Below, piece by piece: positions 51,300 to 60,375 of a DNA stretch of 64,000 nucleotides. Position numbers and translations under genes: made by a program. Each line of letters begins with the position of its first letter. Within the stretch, counting starts at the first letter, position 1. Under the pieces are notes generated by a model that worked only from the letters and a program-made list of their open reading frames with translations, had not been told where the DNA came from and ran no database searches. The DNA comes from Azotobacter beijerinckii (GTDB taxonomy: Bacteria; Pseudomonadota; Gammaproteobacteria; Pseudomonadales; Pseudomonadaceae): NCBI RefSeq assembly GCF_900110885.1, contig NZ_FOFJ01000007.1, positions 1 to 64,000 on the forward strand, read 5' to 3'.

Positions 51300-52277
51300 T
51301 CAGTGGGTCAGGCCGAAGTCCCGGGCCATTTCCCGGTAGCGGGCGACCTCCCGGTGCACATGGGCCTCCAGCGCGGGGCCGGTCAGCGCGAAGGGCAGCA
51401 GCCCATAGCGCTGGCGCAGGCGGGCGAAGTCCTCGGAGGCGAGCAGCCGGTCGAAGGCCTCCTTCCACCAGGCGTAATCGGCGTCGCTCACCTGCGGCCC
51501 CATGTAGAAGCCGCGCAGTACCGGCCAGACCACGTCGTAGCCCTGCTCGCGGGCGGTCGGGATGGCGGCCATCGCCGGCTCGTCCAGGCGCCGTTCGGCG
51601 AACACCGCGAGCAGGCGGACGGCGCCGCTGTTGAGGTGCGGCATGGCGTTGGAAATGTCCGTGCTGGCCACCTGTACATGACCGGCCGCCAGTGCCGTGG
51701 CGATTTCCCCGCCGCCCTCCAGGGCGATCTAATGCAGCTCGTGCGGATCGATGCCGGCCTGCCGGACGAGCAGGGCGAGCTGCATCCAGTCCTGGCTGCC
51801 GACGGTGCCGCCCGAGCCGACGACCACCGAATCCGGGTCCTTGCGGAGCGCCGCGAGCAGGTCGTCGAGGGTCTTGTAGGGCGAATCGGCGCGCACCGCC
51901 AGGGCGCCGTAGCTGGTGCCGATCATCGCCAGCCAGCGCACCGCGGTTTCGTCGAAGCGGCCGAACTTGCCCAGGGCGAGGTTCAGCAGCGAGCCGCTGG
52001 AGAAGGCCACCAGGGTGCCGGGCTCGGCCGGCCGCTGGGCGACGACGGTGTTGTAGGCCACCGCGCCGACCCCGCCCGGCATGTAGGCGATATCCATCGG
52101 CTGACGGGTCAGCCCGGCCTCCCGCAGCGCCTGGCGCGTCAGCTTACAGAGCAGGTCGAAGCCGCCGCCGATCGCCGCGGGAACGATGCACTGCGGCGGT
52201 CCGGGCTCGGCGGCCTGGGCGCTGCACAACGACAGCATGGCGGTCGCCAGCAAGGCGCGAAGGATCGGTGGGGCCAT
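51300..52277 (-). pseudogene. tctC: Tripartite tricarboxylate carrier binding protein, interrupted by one amber codon
   Basis: The 326-codon frame is open end to end except for a single TAG at 51729-51731, giving 182 residues and then 142 more in the same frame. The product is a TctC/Bug periplasmic solute receptor: signal peptide ending near AQA, CIVPAAIGGGFDLLCKL, MPGGVGAVAYNTVVAQRP, GSGGTVGSQDWMQLALLV. The stop falls in ELH*IALEGGGE, where relatives have Tyr. Everything else, including the C-terminus with VWPVLRGFYM, is well kept, so the change is recent or is read through. No TctA/TctB membrane genes are nearby. Confidence 0.85.
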
Positions 52278-52618
52278 GAGGATCTCCTCCGGTACGGGTC
52301 AGGCGCGGGCGCTCGGCCGGGCAGGAACATGGCCGGATGCCGGCGGGCACAGGATACAGGGACGGGCAGCGACGGGGATGGAGCGGACGGGGGAAGACCG
52401 AGGCGGCCGGTTCGACCCGGCGGCGCCCGGTGCAGGGCTGGCGTTCATACAGAAGCGGTCGGAATCCATACCTGAAACACTGTCCTTGAGCGTTTTTCAG
52501 AGCCCTTTCAGGAAGCTGTCGCTTATTTGCTGTCGCAGTGTCTCGGCCAGTGAACTCCATTACCCAGTAAGCAGCTGTTTTTCCTGAAAACGTTGCAACG
52601 AGTTGACGACTCACTCGA
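52278..52618. other. Intergenic region without recognisable gene
   Basis: It lies between tctC and the TraX-like gene, on the upstream side of tctC. Composition becomes less GC-rich after 52450. I see no gene, repeat or clear promoter apart from the presumed tctC leader. Confidence 0.45.
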
Positions 52619-53491
52619 TTAACGCAGCCACTCGCGCAGGCCGTGGAGCAGCAGGAAGTGCAGCGGATAGACGGCGTACACCCAGCGCCGCAGCGGCGGT
52701 ACCGGAAAGCCGGGCGGGTGGCGCAGCAGGGCGAGTCCCAGGGGCGCGGCGAGGAAGCAGGCGAGGAGCACCGCCTGGGCGAAGAGCCGCCCGAGCAGCG
52801 CCTCGACGTACAGCGCCGTCCAGTAGTTGGCCATCAAGGTCACGCCCGCCGGCAGCCAGCCCCAGGACGGGCGGCGCAGGGCGAGCAGGAAAGCCGCCGG
52901 CAGGAGCACCCCGCCGAAGCCGAACATCAGCCGCGCATGCAGCGCGAAGGCCAGCGCCAGCGCGACGAGGCCGAGCAGGCGCTCCGGCGGCGGGCACGGG
53001 CGCACGGCATTGGCCAGCAGCAGGCCGAGCGCCAGGGTCGGCAGCACGTTGACGCTGACCGGCTGCTCGACCAGCAGCCGGTAGGGCCATTCCGAGAGCA
53101 GGGCGAAGGCCAGCAACCAACCGAGATAGCGCACCAGGGCGGGCCTGCGCAGCGGCTCGGGGCGGGGCCTGGCCAGGTTGGCGGCAAGGATCAGGCAGAA
53201 GAAGGGAAACGCCAGGCGTCCCGGCACGTACAGCCAGATCTGCGCGGGCCAGACATTGCGCAGATGGTCGAGCAGCATGCTCGCGAGCGCCAGCCACTTG
53301 AGCAGGTCGAGCGACGCCTCGCGCGCCGCGGCCTGCCCGACGGCACGCGAGGCGCACTCCGCGTCGGCCGCCAGCCTCAAGGCGGGCAGTGCCCCGAGGG
53401 CCCCTCCGGCCTCACTGCCGGTTGAGCTGCGACAGGCACTGGCTGGACGCGCCGAGCAGACGCTCCTGCATCGGCGCCGGGACCTGGTCAT
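52619..53491 (-). CDS. TraX-like membrane protein
   Basis: There are 290 codons from the first ATG (53491), but only the part from about 53314 (SLDLLKWLALASMLLDHLRN) resembles the TraX family. The true start is therefore probably an alternative codon near 53330-53380, and the coordinates give the maximal extent. There are about seven membrane segments with family features VYAVYPLHFLLLHGL at the end and PFFCLILAANLAR early on. TraX acetylates F pilin on plasmids. Chromosomal members are of unknown use. It would overlap the next gene if translated from 53491. Confidence 0.75.
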   Translation of the reverse strand: MTRSRRRCRSVCSARPASACRSSTGSEAGGALGALPALRLAADAECASRAVGQAAAREASLDLLKWLALASMLLDHLRNVWPAQIWLYVPGRLAFPFFCLILAANLARPRPEPLRRPALVRYLGWLLAFALLSEWPYRLLVEQPVSVNVLPTLALGLLLANAVRPCPPPERLLGLVALALAFALHARLMFGFGGVLLPAAFLLALRRPSWGWLPAGVTLMANYWTALYVEALLGRLFAQAVLLACFLAAPLGLALLRHPPGFPVPPLRRWVYAVYPLHFLLLHGLREWLR

Positions 53492-53717
53492 CCGAGCCCT
53501 GCAGATGGAGCAGCTCGGCGCTGCTGAACTCGGCGGCGACCCGGTCCGCCGAACACTCGCAGTAATGCCGCGCCGGACCTTCCTTGTGGCGGGCCTTGGC
53601 GTTGACCAGACAGTCGCGGACGAACGCTTCGCGGGCCCCGGAGGGCCACTCGCCGGCGACCGCCGGCAGGACGCCGGCGAGCGCCAGCAGAAGGACGGGC
53701 AGGGCGAGATGGCGCAT
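53412..53717 (-). CDS. Small secreted protein with Cys pairs
   Basis: The product is 101 residues from the ATG at 53717, preceded by AAAGGAG. The signal peptide is about 21 residues (MRHLALPVLLLALAGVLPAVA). The mature part has four cysteines (RDCLVNAK, HYCECSADR, SSQCLSQL) that could form disulfides. This pattern is like small periplasmic hypothetical proteins of Pseudomonas, but no function is known. The upstream in-frame ATG at 53744 is not preferred. Confidence 0.7.
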   Translation of the reverse strand: MRHLALPVLLLALAGVLPAVAGEWPSGAREAFVRDCLVNAKARHKEGPARHYCECSADRVAAEFSSAELLHLQGSDDQVPAPMQERLLGASSQCLSQLNRQ

Positions 53718-53897
53718 CGCTGATCTCCTTTCCTCTTCGGACAAACCCGCAGAGGCGGGTCTTCAAGTCATAGAAGAGCATCGCCGGTTGCACAAGGCGG
53801 AACGGGTCGCCGCCCGCGCCGTCCGCCGCGGGGCAACGCGCTGGGGAAATCCTCGCCCAGGCCCTACACTGCACGGGCATTCCAGCCAGGACACCCC

Positions 53898-55322
53898 ATG
53901 CCCACTGCCTTGCCGCTCTCTCCCCGCACCGCCCGCCTGCTGCCCTGGCTCATCGCCACTGCCCAGTTCATGCCGATGCTCGACGGCACCATCCTCAACA
54001 CCGCCCTGCCGGCGATGGCCCGCGACCTGGCCGAGGACCCGCTGCGCATGCAGTCGGTGGTGATCGCCTACATGCTCAGCGTGGCGGTGCTGATGCCGGC
54101 CTCCGGGTGGATCTCCGACCGCTTCGGCACCCGCCGGGTGTTCCTCGGCTCGATCCTCCTGTTCACCTTCGGCTCGCTGCTCTGCGCGCTCTCCGACTCG
54201 CTGCTGCAACTGGTCGCGGCGCGCGTGCTGCAGGGCTTCGGCGGCGCGCTGATGATGCCGGTGGGGCGGCTGGTGGTGCTGCGCGCCTATCCGCGCACGG
54301 AGCTGGTGCGGGTGCTCGGCTTCGTCACCATGCCCGCGCTGCTCGGCCCGCTGCTCGGACCGCCGCTGGGCGGCTGGCTGGTGGAGTACGCCAGCTGGCA
54401 CTGGATCTTCCTGCTCAACCTGCCGGTCGGCCTGCTCGGCTGCCTGATCGCCGTGCGCCTGATGCCCGACCTGCGCGGGCTGCAACGGACGCGCTTCGAC
54501 ACCCCGGGCTTTCTGCTGTTCGGCGCCGCCATGCTGCTGATCAGCATCGCCCTGGAAGGCCTCGGCGAACTGCGCCTGCCCCACGCCCGGGTCGTGCTGC
54601 TGCTGCTCGCCGGCCTGGCCTGCCTGGCCGCCTACTGGCTGCGCGCCACCTCCGCCGACGAGCCGCTGTTCTCACCCGGGCTGTTCCGCACCCACAGCTT
54701 CGCCATCGGCGTGCTCGGCAACCTGTTCACCCGCCTGGGCAGCGGCGCCCTGCCCTTCCTCACCCCGCTGCTGCTGCAACTGGGCCTGGGCTATTCGCCG
54801 AGCAAGGCGGGGATGGCGATGATCCCCGTGGCGCTGAGTTCGATGGCCATGAAGCCGCTGGCGCCCCGGCTGATCGACCGCCTCGGCTACCGCCGGGTGC
54901 TGGTCGGCAACACCCTGCTGATCGGTGCCCTGCTGGCCAGCCTGGCGCTGGTCGACGGCGGCACCCCCTATGCGCTCTTGCTCCTCCACCTGGGGCTGAT
55001 CGGCGCGGTGAACTCCCTGCAGTTCTCGGCGATGAACGCCGTCGCCCTGATCGACCTGCCCACCCGCGACGCCAGCAGCGGCAACAGCCTGCTCTCGGTG
55101 GTGGTCCAGCTGTCGATGAGCCTCGGCGTGGGCATCGGCGCCGCCCTGCTCAACGGCTTCAGCGAGGACGGCGCCGCCCAGGGCGACTCGCTGCTCGCCG
55201 CCTTCCAGACCACCTACGTCTGCGTCGGCCTGCTGGCGATGTTCGGCGCCACCCTGTTCTTCCAGCTGCGCCCCGAGGACGGCCGCCCCGGACGGCGCCG
55301 CGAGGACGAGCTGGCGGATTAG
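53898..55322 (+). CDS. Major facilitator drug/proton antiporter (DHA2, MdtD-like)
   Basis: The product is 474 residues with about 14 hydrophobic segments. DHA2 markers are MLDGTILNTALPAMARDL, the loop motif SGWISDRFGTRRVFL and motif C region ALLGPLLGPPLGGWL. It probably exports drugs or metabolites with proton antiport. A well-kept SMSLGVGIGAALLN lies near the end. It is monocistronic. The ATG at 53898 sits 20 bases after the upstream boundary and no operon partner is visible. Confidence 0.88.
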   Translation: MPTALPLSPRTARLLPWLIATAQFMPMLDGTILNTALPAMARDLAEDPLRMQSVVIAYMLSVAVLMPASGWISDRFGTRRVFLGSILLFTFGSLLCALSDSLLQLVAARVLQGFGGALMMPVGRLVVLRAYPRTELVRVLGFVTMPALLGPLLGPPLGGWLVEYASWHWIFLLNLPVGLLGCLIAVRLMPDLRGLQRTRFDTPGFLLFGAAMLLISIALEGLGELRLPHARVVLLLLAGLACLAAYWLRATSADEPLFSPGLFRTHSFAIGVLGNLFTRLGSGALPFLTPLLLQLGLGYSPSKAGMAMIPVALSSMAMKPLAPRLIDRLGYRRVLVGNTLLIGALLASLALVDGGTPYALLLLHLGLIGAVNSLQFSAMNAVALIDLPTRDASSGNSLLSVVVQLSMSLGVGIGAALLNGFSEDGAAQGDSLLAAFQTTYVCVGLLAMFGATLFFQLRPEDGRPGRRREDELAD

Positions 55323-55442
55323 CCGCGCGCGGCTGGCGGGATCGGCCGTTCCGTTCTTCACTGCTGGGAGGGTCCGGCGAGGCTCACGGGAGCGCAGGCC
55401 CGGGCCCGTGCGCCATCCGGCGGTTGATCGATCGAGACACCC

Positions 55443-57383
55443 TTGAGGGGTCAGGGAAGCGAGTCGTTGATATCTTTGTCTGCGCGATGGGGCCAGCCCC
55501 CGAACGAAGTGGGCGGGGGGGGCCCTCGCCGGCGGATCGGCGCCCGCCTGACCCTGCTGCTGGCCTTGCTGCTGGGCGCGCTGCCGGCCCTCGCCGGCCA
55601 GGATGGAGCGGCCAGCCTGCCGCTGAACGGCCGCGAGCGGCACCTGGACCTGCGTCCCCACCTGCACCTGCTGCGCGATCCCACCGGCACCCTGCAGATC
55701 GAAGAGGTCATGGCCGGCGACGCACCGTTCGTCCCGCTGGCGGATCGCCGGGACCTGAACTTCGGCTACACCCGCGACGTCGTCTGGCTGCGCCTGGAGC
55801 TCGAGTCGCGTGCGCCGCAGGCCCGCGACTGGCAGATCGAGTTCGCCTACCCCTCCCTCGACCGCATCGAGCTGTTCGGCGAGACCGGCAAGCTCCTGCA
55901 GGCCGGCGACCGGGTGCCCGTCGAGCAGCGCAGCAGCGCCCACCTGTCGCCGGCCTTCGCCATACGCCTCGAACCCGGCGAGCGGCGCAGCCTGTTCTTC
56001 CGCGCCCAGTCGAGCGGCACCCTGACCCTGGATGCGCAGCTCTGGGAGAGCGCGGCCTTCGCCCGCCACAGCCGGCTGAACCTGATGCTGCAAACCGGCT
56101 ATTTCGCCATGCTGGCCGCTCTGTGCGGCTACAACCTGCTGCTGTTCCTCGCCCTGCGCGAGCGCAACTTCCTGCTCTACGTGCTGTTCGCCGCCAGCCT
56201 GGGCGGTGGCATGCTTGCCCAGTCGGGCCTCGGCGCCCAGTACCTGTGGAGCGCCGGCAGCGAGCTGGACAATCGCGCCCTGCCGCTGTTTCTGGCCCTC
56301 GCCATGGCCATGGGCACCCTGTTCACCCGCGAGTTCCTCGACACCCGCCACGCCCTGCCGCGCTGGCACCGCCTGCTCGGCCAGGCCTGCACCCTGCACT
56401 TCGGCGTGGCCCTGGCCGCGCTGCTGCTGCCGGTCGACCGGGCGCTGCAGACGCTCTCGCTGACCAGCATCGGCGGCATCCTGCTGCTGCTCGGCGGCGG
56501 CCTGGCCGGCCTGCTGCGGGGCTTGCCGGGGGCGCGCATCTTCGTGCTCGCCGAGCTGGCGCTGATGGCCGGCGCGCTGCTCATGGCGCTGCGCAACTTC
56601 ACCCTGCTGCCGAGCAACCTGATCACCGCCTACAGCGTCCAGCTCGGCTCGGCGCTGGAGATGCTGCTGCTCTCCTTCGGCCTGGCGGCGCGCCTGAGCG
56701 AACTCAAGCGCCTCAAGCTGGAGGCCCGCGACGCCGTCCTGCGCAGCCAGCAGGAAGCCCTGCAGGCCCTCCAGGAGCAGGAGCGCCAGCTGGAACGGCG
56801 GGTGGCCGAGCGCACCGCCGCCCTCGCCGAGGCCAACGCGCGGCTCAGCGCCATGGCCCTGCAGGACCCGCTCACCGGCCTGGCCAACCGCGCCGGGCTG
56901 AACCAGCGCCTGACCCAGGCCTGGCAGCGCGCTCTGCGCAAGCAGGAACTGCTCGCCCTGATCCTGATCGACCTCGACGGCTTCAAGGCGATCAACGACC
57001 GCCACGGCCATGCCGCCGGCGACCAGTTGCTGCTGCAGGTCGCCGTCCGCCTGCAGGCCAGCGCCCGCGCCACCGACCTGGTGGCCCGGCTGGGCGGCGA
57101 CGAGTTCGTGCTGGTCTGCGAGGCCATCGGTTCCGAGGAACAGGCCCGCACCCTGGCCGAGCGCATCCTCCACGCGCTCGGCCAGCCCATGCAACTGGGC
57201 GAGCTGCAGGTCGGCCTGAGCGCCAGCATCGGCATCAGCATCTGCCACGGGCAGAGCTGCGAAACCCTGCTGCGCGAGGCCGACCAGGCGATGTACCGGG
57301 CCAAGACCGGCGGGCGCAGCCGCATCCACCAGGCCGACAGCGGCCTGCCCCCGCTCGATCCGACGTACCGGCCGGTGAGCTAG
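55443..57383 (+). CDS. Diguanylate cyclase with 7TM-DISM sensor
   Basis: There are 646 codons from a TTG at 55443. A GTG at 55509 is also possible, since the signal sequence RIGARLTLLLALLLGALPALA begins soon after it. The domain order is periplasmic DISMED2 (about 60-195), a seven-helix 7TMR-DISM block (about 205-410), coiled coil (about 415-470) and GGDEF (about 475-635). The active site ARLGGDEFVLVCE is intact, with an RATD inhibitory site five residues before GGDEF. It makes cyclic-di-GMP in response to an unknown periplasmic ligand. Its TAG stop coincides with the left end of a MITE. Confidence 0.9.
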   Translation: MRGQGSESLISLSARWGQPPNEVGGGGPRRRIGARLTLLLALLLGALPALAGQDGAASLPLNGRERHLDLRPHLHLLRDPTGTLQIEEVMAGDAPFVPLADRRDLNFGYTRDVVWLRLELESRAPQARDWQIEFAYPSLDRIELFGETGKLLQAGDRVPVEQRSSAHLSPAFAIRLEPGERRSLFFRAQSSGTLTLDAQLWESAAFARHSRLNLMLQTGYFAMLAALCGYNLLLFLALRERNFLLYVLFAASLGGGMLAQSGLGAQYLWSAGSELDNRALPLFLALAMAMGTLFTREFLDTRHALPRWHRLLGQACTLHFGVALAALLLPVDRALQTLSLTSIGGILLLLGGGLAGLLRGLPGARIFVLAELALMAGALLMALRNFTLLPSNLITAYSVQLGSALEMLLLSFGLAARLSELKRLKLEARDAVLRSQQEALQALQEQERQLERRVAERTAALAEANARLSAMALQDPLTGLANRAGLNQRLTQAWQRALRKQELLALILIDLDGFKAINDRHGHAAGDQLLLQVAVRLQASARATDLVARLGGDEFVLVCEAIGSEEQARTLAERILHALGQPMQLGELQVGLSASIGISICHGQSCETLLREADQAMYRAKTGGRSRIHQADSGLPPLDPTYRPVS

Positions 57384-57582
57384 AGCATTCTCATGAAATA
57401 CCGAATCACTGCTGCAACTGTAGGTCGGGTTAGCCCGTAGGGCGTAACCCGACGCGACAGGCAATGCCGGGCAAGCTGTCGGGTTACGCTACGCTAACCC
57501 GACCTACGGAGCGGCCATCCACGCATGTCGTTATCCTGATCGCCCCCAAAAGGCGAATCCGAATAGGGTGAAAATGCTCTAG
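57380..57582. mobile_element. MITE with 14-bp terminal inverted repeats
   Basis: The 203-bp element starts and ends with CTAGAGCATT(C/T)TCA in inverted orientation, with weaker matches continuing inward. It has no coding capacity. An internal GTAGGTCGGGTTAGC palindrome is separate. The TA/CTAG ends fit the target preference of IS630/Tc1-type elements, but the parent is unknown. The left CTAG provides the stop codon of the GGDEF gene. Confidence 0.7.
57420..57507. repeat. Palindromic repeat inside the MITE
   Basis: GTAGGTCGGGTTAGC and GCTAACCCGACCTAC flank nested GGCGTAACCCGAC / GTCGGGTTACGCT arms. It is a strong cruciform-forming repeat of a type common in Pseudomonas intergenic DNA. Confidence 0.85.
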
Positions 57583-57822
57583 GCGCCGTTGAGGCAAGAG
57601 GATCGGAGGACGCTGCGCGCTACGAAAAGAAGGCCAGTCATTTCGGGGAAATGCTGGCCTTCGCGGCCGTTATGCTGCGGTTACGCCGATGCGTCGACGG
57701 AACCGGGGCCGGGGGAAAGTGCTGTCAACCTCGCCTGGGCGACCATCGGCCGGGCGACCGCGGTCAGGCTCCAGGTCATCGTGCGCGAAGCCGATGGGGA
57801 TGGCAGCAAGGAATATCCGTCG

Positions 57823-58068
57823 TCAGTTCGCGGCCAGCCGGTCGATGAGGGTTCGGCAATGCCGGAACCCGGCTTCGCGAGCCGCATCGAGGCCATCCCA
57901 GGACTGATCTATATCGGTCTTTCTGGAGGTGAACACTTCCTTGTCGCGACGCACGCTGGCTCGGATGGTCCACGGCCTGCCCAGCGCGGAGCGGTACGGC
58001 TCGACGGCCATATCGAACCCCTTGTACTCCTGCACGTAGATAGCAACATCGGCACCCTTATTATTCAT
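57823..58068 (-). CDS. Small hypothetical protein
   Basis: The product is 81 residues with GGAG six bases before the ATG (58068). The pattern EYKGFDMAVEPYRSALGRPW, RASVRRDKEVF and GLDAAREAGFRHCRTLIDRL resembles small single-domain proteins of pseudomonads whose fold includes a strand pair and a final helix. No signal or membrane segment. No function is known, and it has no clear partner. Confidence 0.6.
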   Translation of the reverse strand: MNNKGADVAIYVQEYKGFDMAVEPYRSALGRPWTIRASVRRDKEVFTSRKTDIDQSWDGLDAAREAGFRHCRTLIDRLAAN

Positions 58069-58279
58069 ATTGTCTCCGTGATAGTGATGTTGGCCCGTCG
58101 AAACGGGCGGATAGGCACTTGCAGCAACAGCGGGGAAGATCCTGCCCCAAGTGGATTTTCGCGGCAAGTGCGTCGCCGGCAAGCACGCCGGCGGCCTCCC
58201 CGGCCAGCGGGATCGACCGGGAAAACCCACCGCGTGAACGCCCAGCGCGCCGTGGGCCTTCTCCTGGTTTCCGCGCTCC

Positions 58280-58969
58280 TCAGCGCTCCTGGCCGAACAG
58301 CAGCCGGCGCGCCTCGGCGGTGAGCAGCGCGCCGGGGTCGGCGCTGACCTGCTCGGCCAGGGCGTAGGCGCGCTGCACCGCCGGCCGCGCGGCGAGGCGC
58401 TCGAGCCAGGCGGCCATGTTCGGGAAGTCCTCGAGGCGCTGGCGCTGGCCCTCCCAGAGCCTGGCCCAGGGGTAGATCGCCATGTCGGCGATCGAGTAGT
58501 CGCCCGCCACGTAGTCGCGACCCTGCAACTGGCGGTCGAGCACCCCGTACAGCCGCGCGGTTTCCTTCACGTAGCGCTCGATGGCGTAGGGAATCGGCTC
58601 CGGCGCGTAGCGGACGAAATGGTGGTTCTGCCCGGCCATCGGCCCCAGCCCGCCCATCTGCCAGTACAGCCACTGCAGCACCTGGAAGCGCGGGCGGGTT
58701 TCACGGGGCAGGAAGCGCCCGCTCTTGTCCGCGAGGTATTCGAGGATCGCGCCGGACTCGAACAGCGCCAGCGGCTCGCCGCTATCGTCCGGAGCCTGGT
58801 CGACGATGGCCGGAATCCGGTTGTTCGGGGCGATCTTCAGGAACTCGGGGGCGAACTGCTCGCCCTTGCCGATGTGCACCGGGCGCAGGCGGTAGTCCAG
58901 CCCGGTTTCCTCGAGAAAGATCGTGATCTTGTGGCCGTTGGGGGTGGTCCAGTAGTAGAGATCGATCAT
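58280..58969 (-). CDS. Glutathione S-transferase, nu class (YfcG/disulfide reductase type)
   Basis: The product is 229 residues. The N-terminal thioredoxin-like domain begins MIDLYYWTTPNGHKITIFLEE, with the TPNG turn of YfcG in place of catalytic Tyr or Ser. NRIPAIVD follows (cis-Pro) and then the helical domain with GDYSIADMAIYPW. YfcG-type proteins reduce disulfides with glutathione. It lies 13 bases after the second GST, so one transcript is likely and it is under the same TetR operator. Confidence 0.92.
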   Translation of the reverse strand: MIDLYYWTTPNGHKITIFLEETGLDYRLRPVHIGKGEQFAPEFLKIAPNNRIPAIVDQAPDDSGEPLALFESGAILEYLADKSGRFLPRETRPRFQVLQWLYWQMGGLGPMAGQNHHFVRYAPEPIPYAIERYVKETARLYGVLDRQLQGRDYVAGDYSIADMAIYPWARLWEGQRQRLEDFPNMAAWLERLAARPAVQRAYALAEQVSADPGALLTAEARRLLFGQER

Positions 58970-58982
58970 CGGACGGTCCTTC

Positions 58983-59669
58983 TCAGACGGCGGCGGCGCG
59001 CCGCACCGGCCCCTGGCGCTCCTCGCAGAAGGCCAGCAGGCGGCGGAACCAGGCGCCGACCGGCGAAGCCTCGGGCCAGGGCTGCTCGCCCAGCGTCCAG
59101 GCCCAGAAGAAGAAGCCGCCGATCAGATAATCGGCGCCGCCCGGTTCCGCGCCGTCCAGCCAGGGCTGCCCGGCCAGCTGCGCGTCCAGCGGCTGCAGCG
59201 CCCGCGCCAGCTGCGTCTGCCCGGCCTCGCGGTCGGCGAAGGCCTCCAGGGTCATGCCCAGGTTCTTCTCGCGGCTCTGCCGGAAAGGCTCGCGGTCGGC
59301 CGGGTCGAGCAGCGTCAGGATGCGCAGCACCAGCAGGCGGAACAGCCCCGGGCGCAGGTCCTGGGCGATCAGTTGGTCGACCAGCCGCAGGCGGCTTTCG
59401 CCGACCGCACCGCCGAGCAGGCTGCGCTCGGGGTACTGCTCGTCCAGGTAGCGGAAGATCGCCAGGCTGTCGTGGACCACCGTCTCGCCGTCGCGCAGCA
59501 CCGGCACCAGCTTCTGGCCGGAGAAGGCCAGGGCCTCCTTGTCGGTGACGCGCACCGGGCGGCTGGTGAAATCCAGTCCCTTGTGCGCCAGGGCCAGGCG
59601 TACCCGCCAGCAGTATGGGGAAAACACCACCTCGGGGGACGCCCCGCAGAGTTCGTACAGTTCGCGCAT
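58983..59669 (-). CDS. Glutathione S-transferase family protein
   Basis: The product is 228 residues. The N-terminal thioredoxin-like domain has SPYCWRVRLALAHKGLDF (CPxC-like site reduced to a single Cys), KLVPVLRDGETVVHDSLAI with the cis-Pro, and a helical domain with GGADYLIGGFFFWAW. AAGGAGATAGAG precedes the ATG at 59669. It is first gene of a two-GST operon, with a TetR-type operator at 59687 just upstream and the TetR gene next to it, so the pair probably detoxifies an electrophile sensed by that regulator. Confidence 0.9.
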   Translation of the reverse strand: MRELYELCGASPEVVFSPYCWRVRLALAHKGLDFTSRPVRVTDKEALAFSGQKLVPVLRDGETVVHDSLAIFRYLDEQYPERSLLGGAVGESRLRLVDQLIAQDLRPGLFRLLVLRILTLLDPADREPFRQSREKNLGMTLEAFADREAGQTQLARALQPLDAQLAGQPWLDGAEPGGADYLIGGFFFWAWTLGEQPWPEASPVGAWFRRLLAFCEERQGPVRRAAAV

Positions 59670-59686
59670 CTCTATCTCCTTGATTG

Positions 59687-59700
59687 GGACTTTTCGGTCC
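59687..59700. promoter_or_regulatory. Putative TetR operator of the GST operon
   Basis: GGACTTTTCGGTCC has the same GGACC/GGTCC arms as the site in front of the regulator gene at 60317. It lies between the GST start and the TetR stop, where it would control the GST transcript. Confidence 0.55.
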
Positions 59701-59716
59701 AAAAATAGGCAAACCA

Positions 59717-60304
59717 TCACCTGAGACAACTCAGGGCCACCTCGATCGCCGCCTGCAGCATCTCCGCCGAGGCCCCCGCCTTGCGTTGGGTGCGCAGACC
59801 GCTCATCACGCACAGCAGATAGCCGGCCAGCACCGGCACATCGGCGTTCGCCTCCAGCTCGCCGCAGGCCTGGGCGCGCTGCAGGGCCTCGCCCAGCAGC
59901 TGACGCAGCCCCTCGATGCCGCTGCGCAGCAAGGCGGCGATCTCTGGGTCGGCCTGGGAGAACTCGCTGGCCACGTTGACCAGCATGCAGCCGCGCGGCG
60001 TCTCGCCGACACGCTCCTCCTCCAGGGCGCCGAGCAGCCAGGCGCGGAGGAATTCGCGCGGCGAGGGCGCCGCCTGCAGCCGTTCGCGCAGCTCGCGGCG
60101 GCGCTGGACGCAGTAGTGGCGCAGCGCCGCCTCGAACAGCGCGCGCTTGCTCGGATAGCTCTGGTACAGGCTGCTCTTCGACAGGCCGGTCGCCGCCAGC
60201 AGGTCCTGCAGCGAGGTGGCTTCATAGCCGCGCTGCCAGAACACCTGCATGGCCTGGTCGAGCAACTGCTCCGGATCGAAGGTACGGGGACGTCCACGGC
60301 TCAT
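59717..60304 (-). CDS. TetR family transcription regulator
   Basis: The product is 195 residues. The N-terminal TetR HTH is RGRPRTFDPEQLLDQAMQVF, then TSLQDLLAATGLSKSSLYQS. The C-terminal part has the NVASEFSQADPEIAALL helix set of the group that senses electrophiles or drug-like ligands, as in NemR/AcrR relatives. It contains conserved Cys residues (YCVQRR, GCMLVN) that could act as redox sensors. It is upstream of the GST operon on the same strand and has its own operator at its start. Confidence 0.9.
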   Translation of the reverse strand: MSRGRPRTFDPEQLLDQAMQVFWQRGYEATSLQDLLAATGLSKSSLYQSYPSKRALFEAALRHYCVQRRRELRERLQAAPSPREFLRAWLLGALEEERVGETPRGCMLVNVASEFSQADPEIAALLRSGIEGLRQLLGEALQRAQACGELEANADVPVLAGYLLCVMSGLRTQRKAGASAEMLQAAIEVALSCLR

Positions 60305-60314
60305 CGGGCGAATT

Positions 60315-60331
60315 TAGGACCGAACGGTTCA
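60315..60331. promoter_or_regulatory. Putative TetR operator at its own gene
   Basis: TAGGACCGAACGGTTCA contains a partly palindromic GGACCGAACGGTTC, 11 bases upstream of the regulator's ATG (60304). It shares half-sites with 59687-59700, which suggests autoregulation. Confidence 0.6.
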
Positions 60332-60375
60332 CAAGTCAATCGGCGGTCTGCGCGGCCAGGGTGGAACACCGCCGC

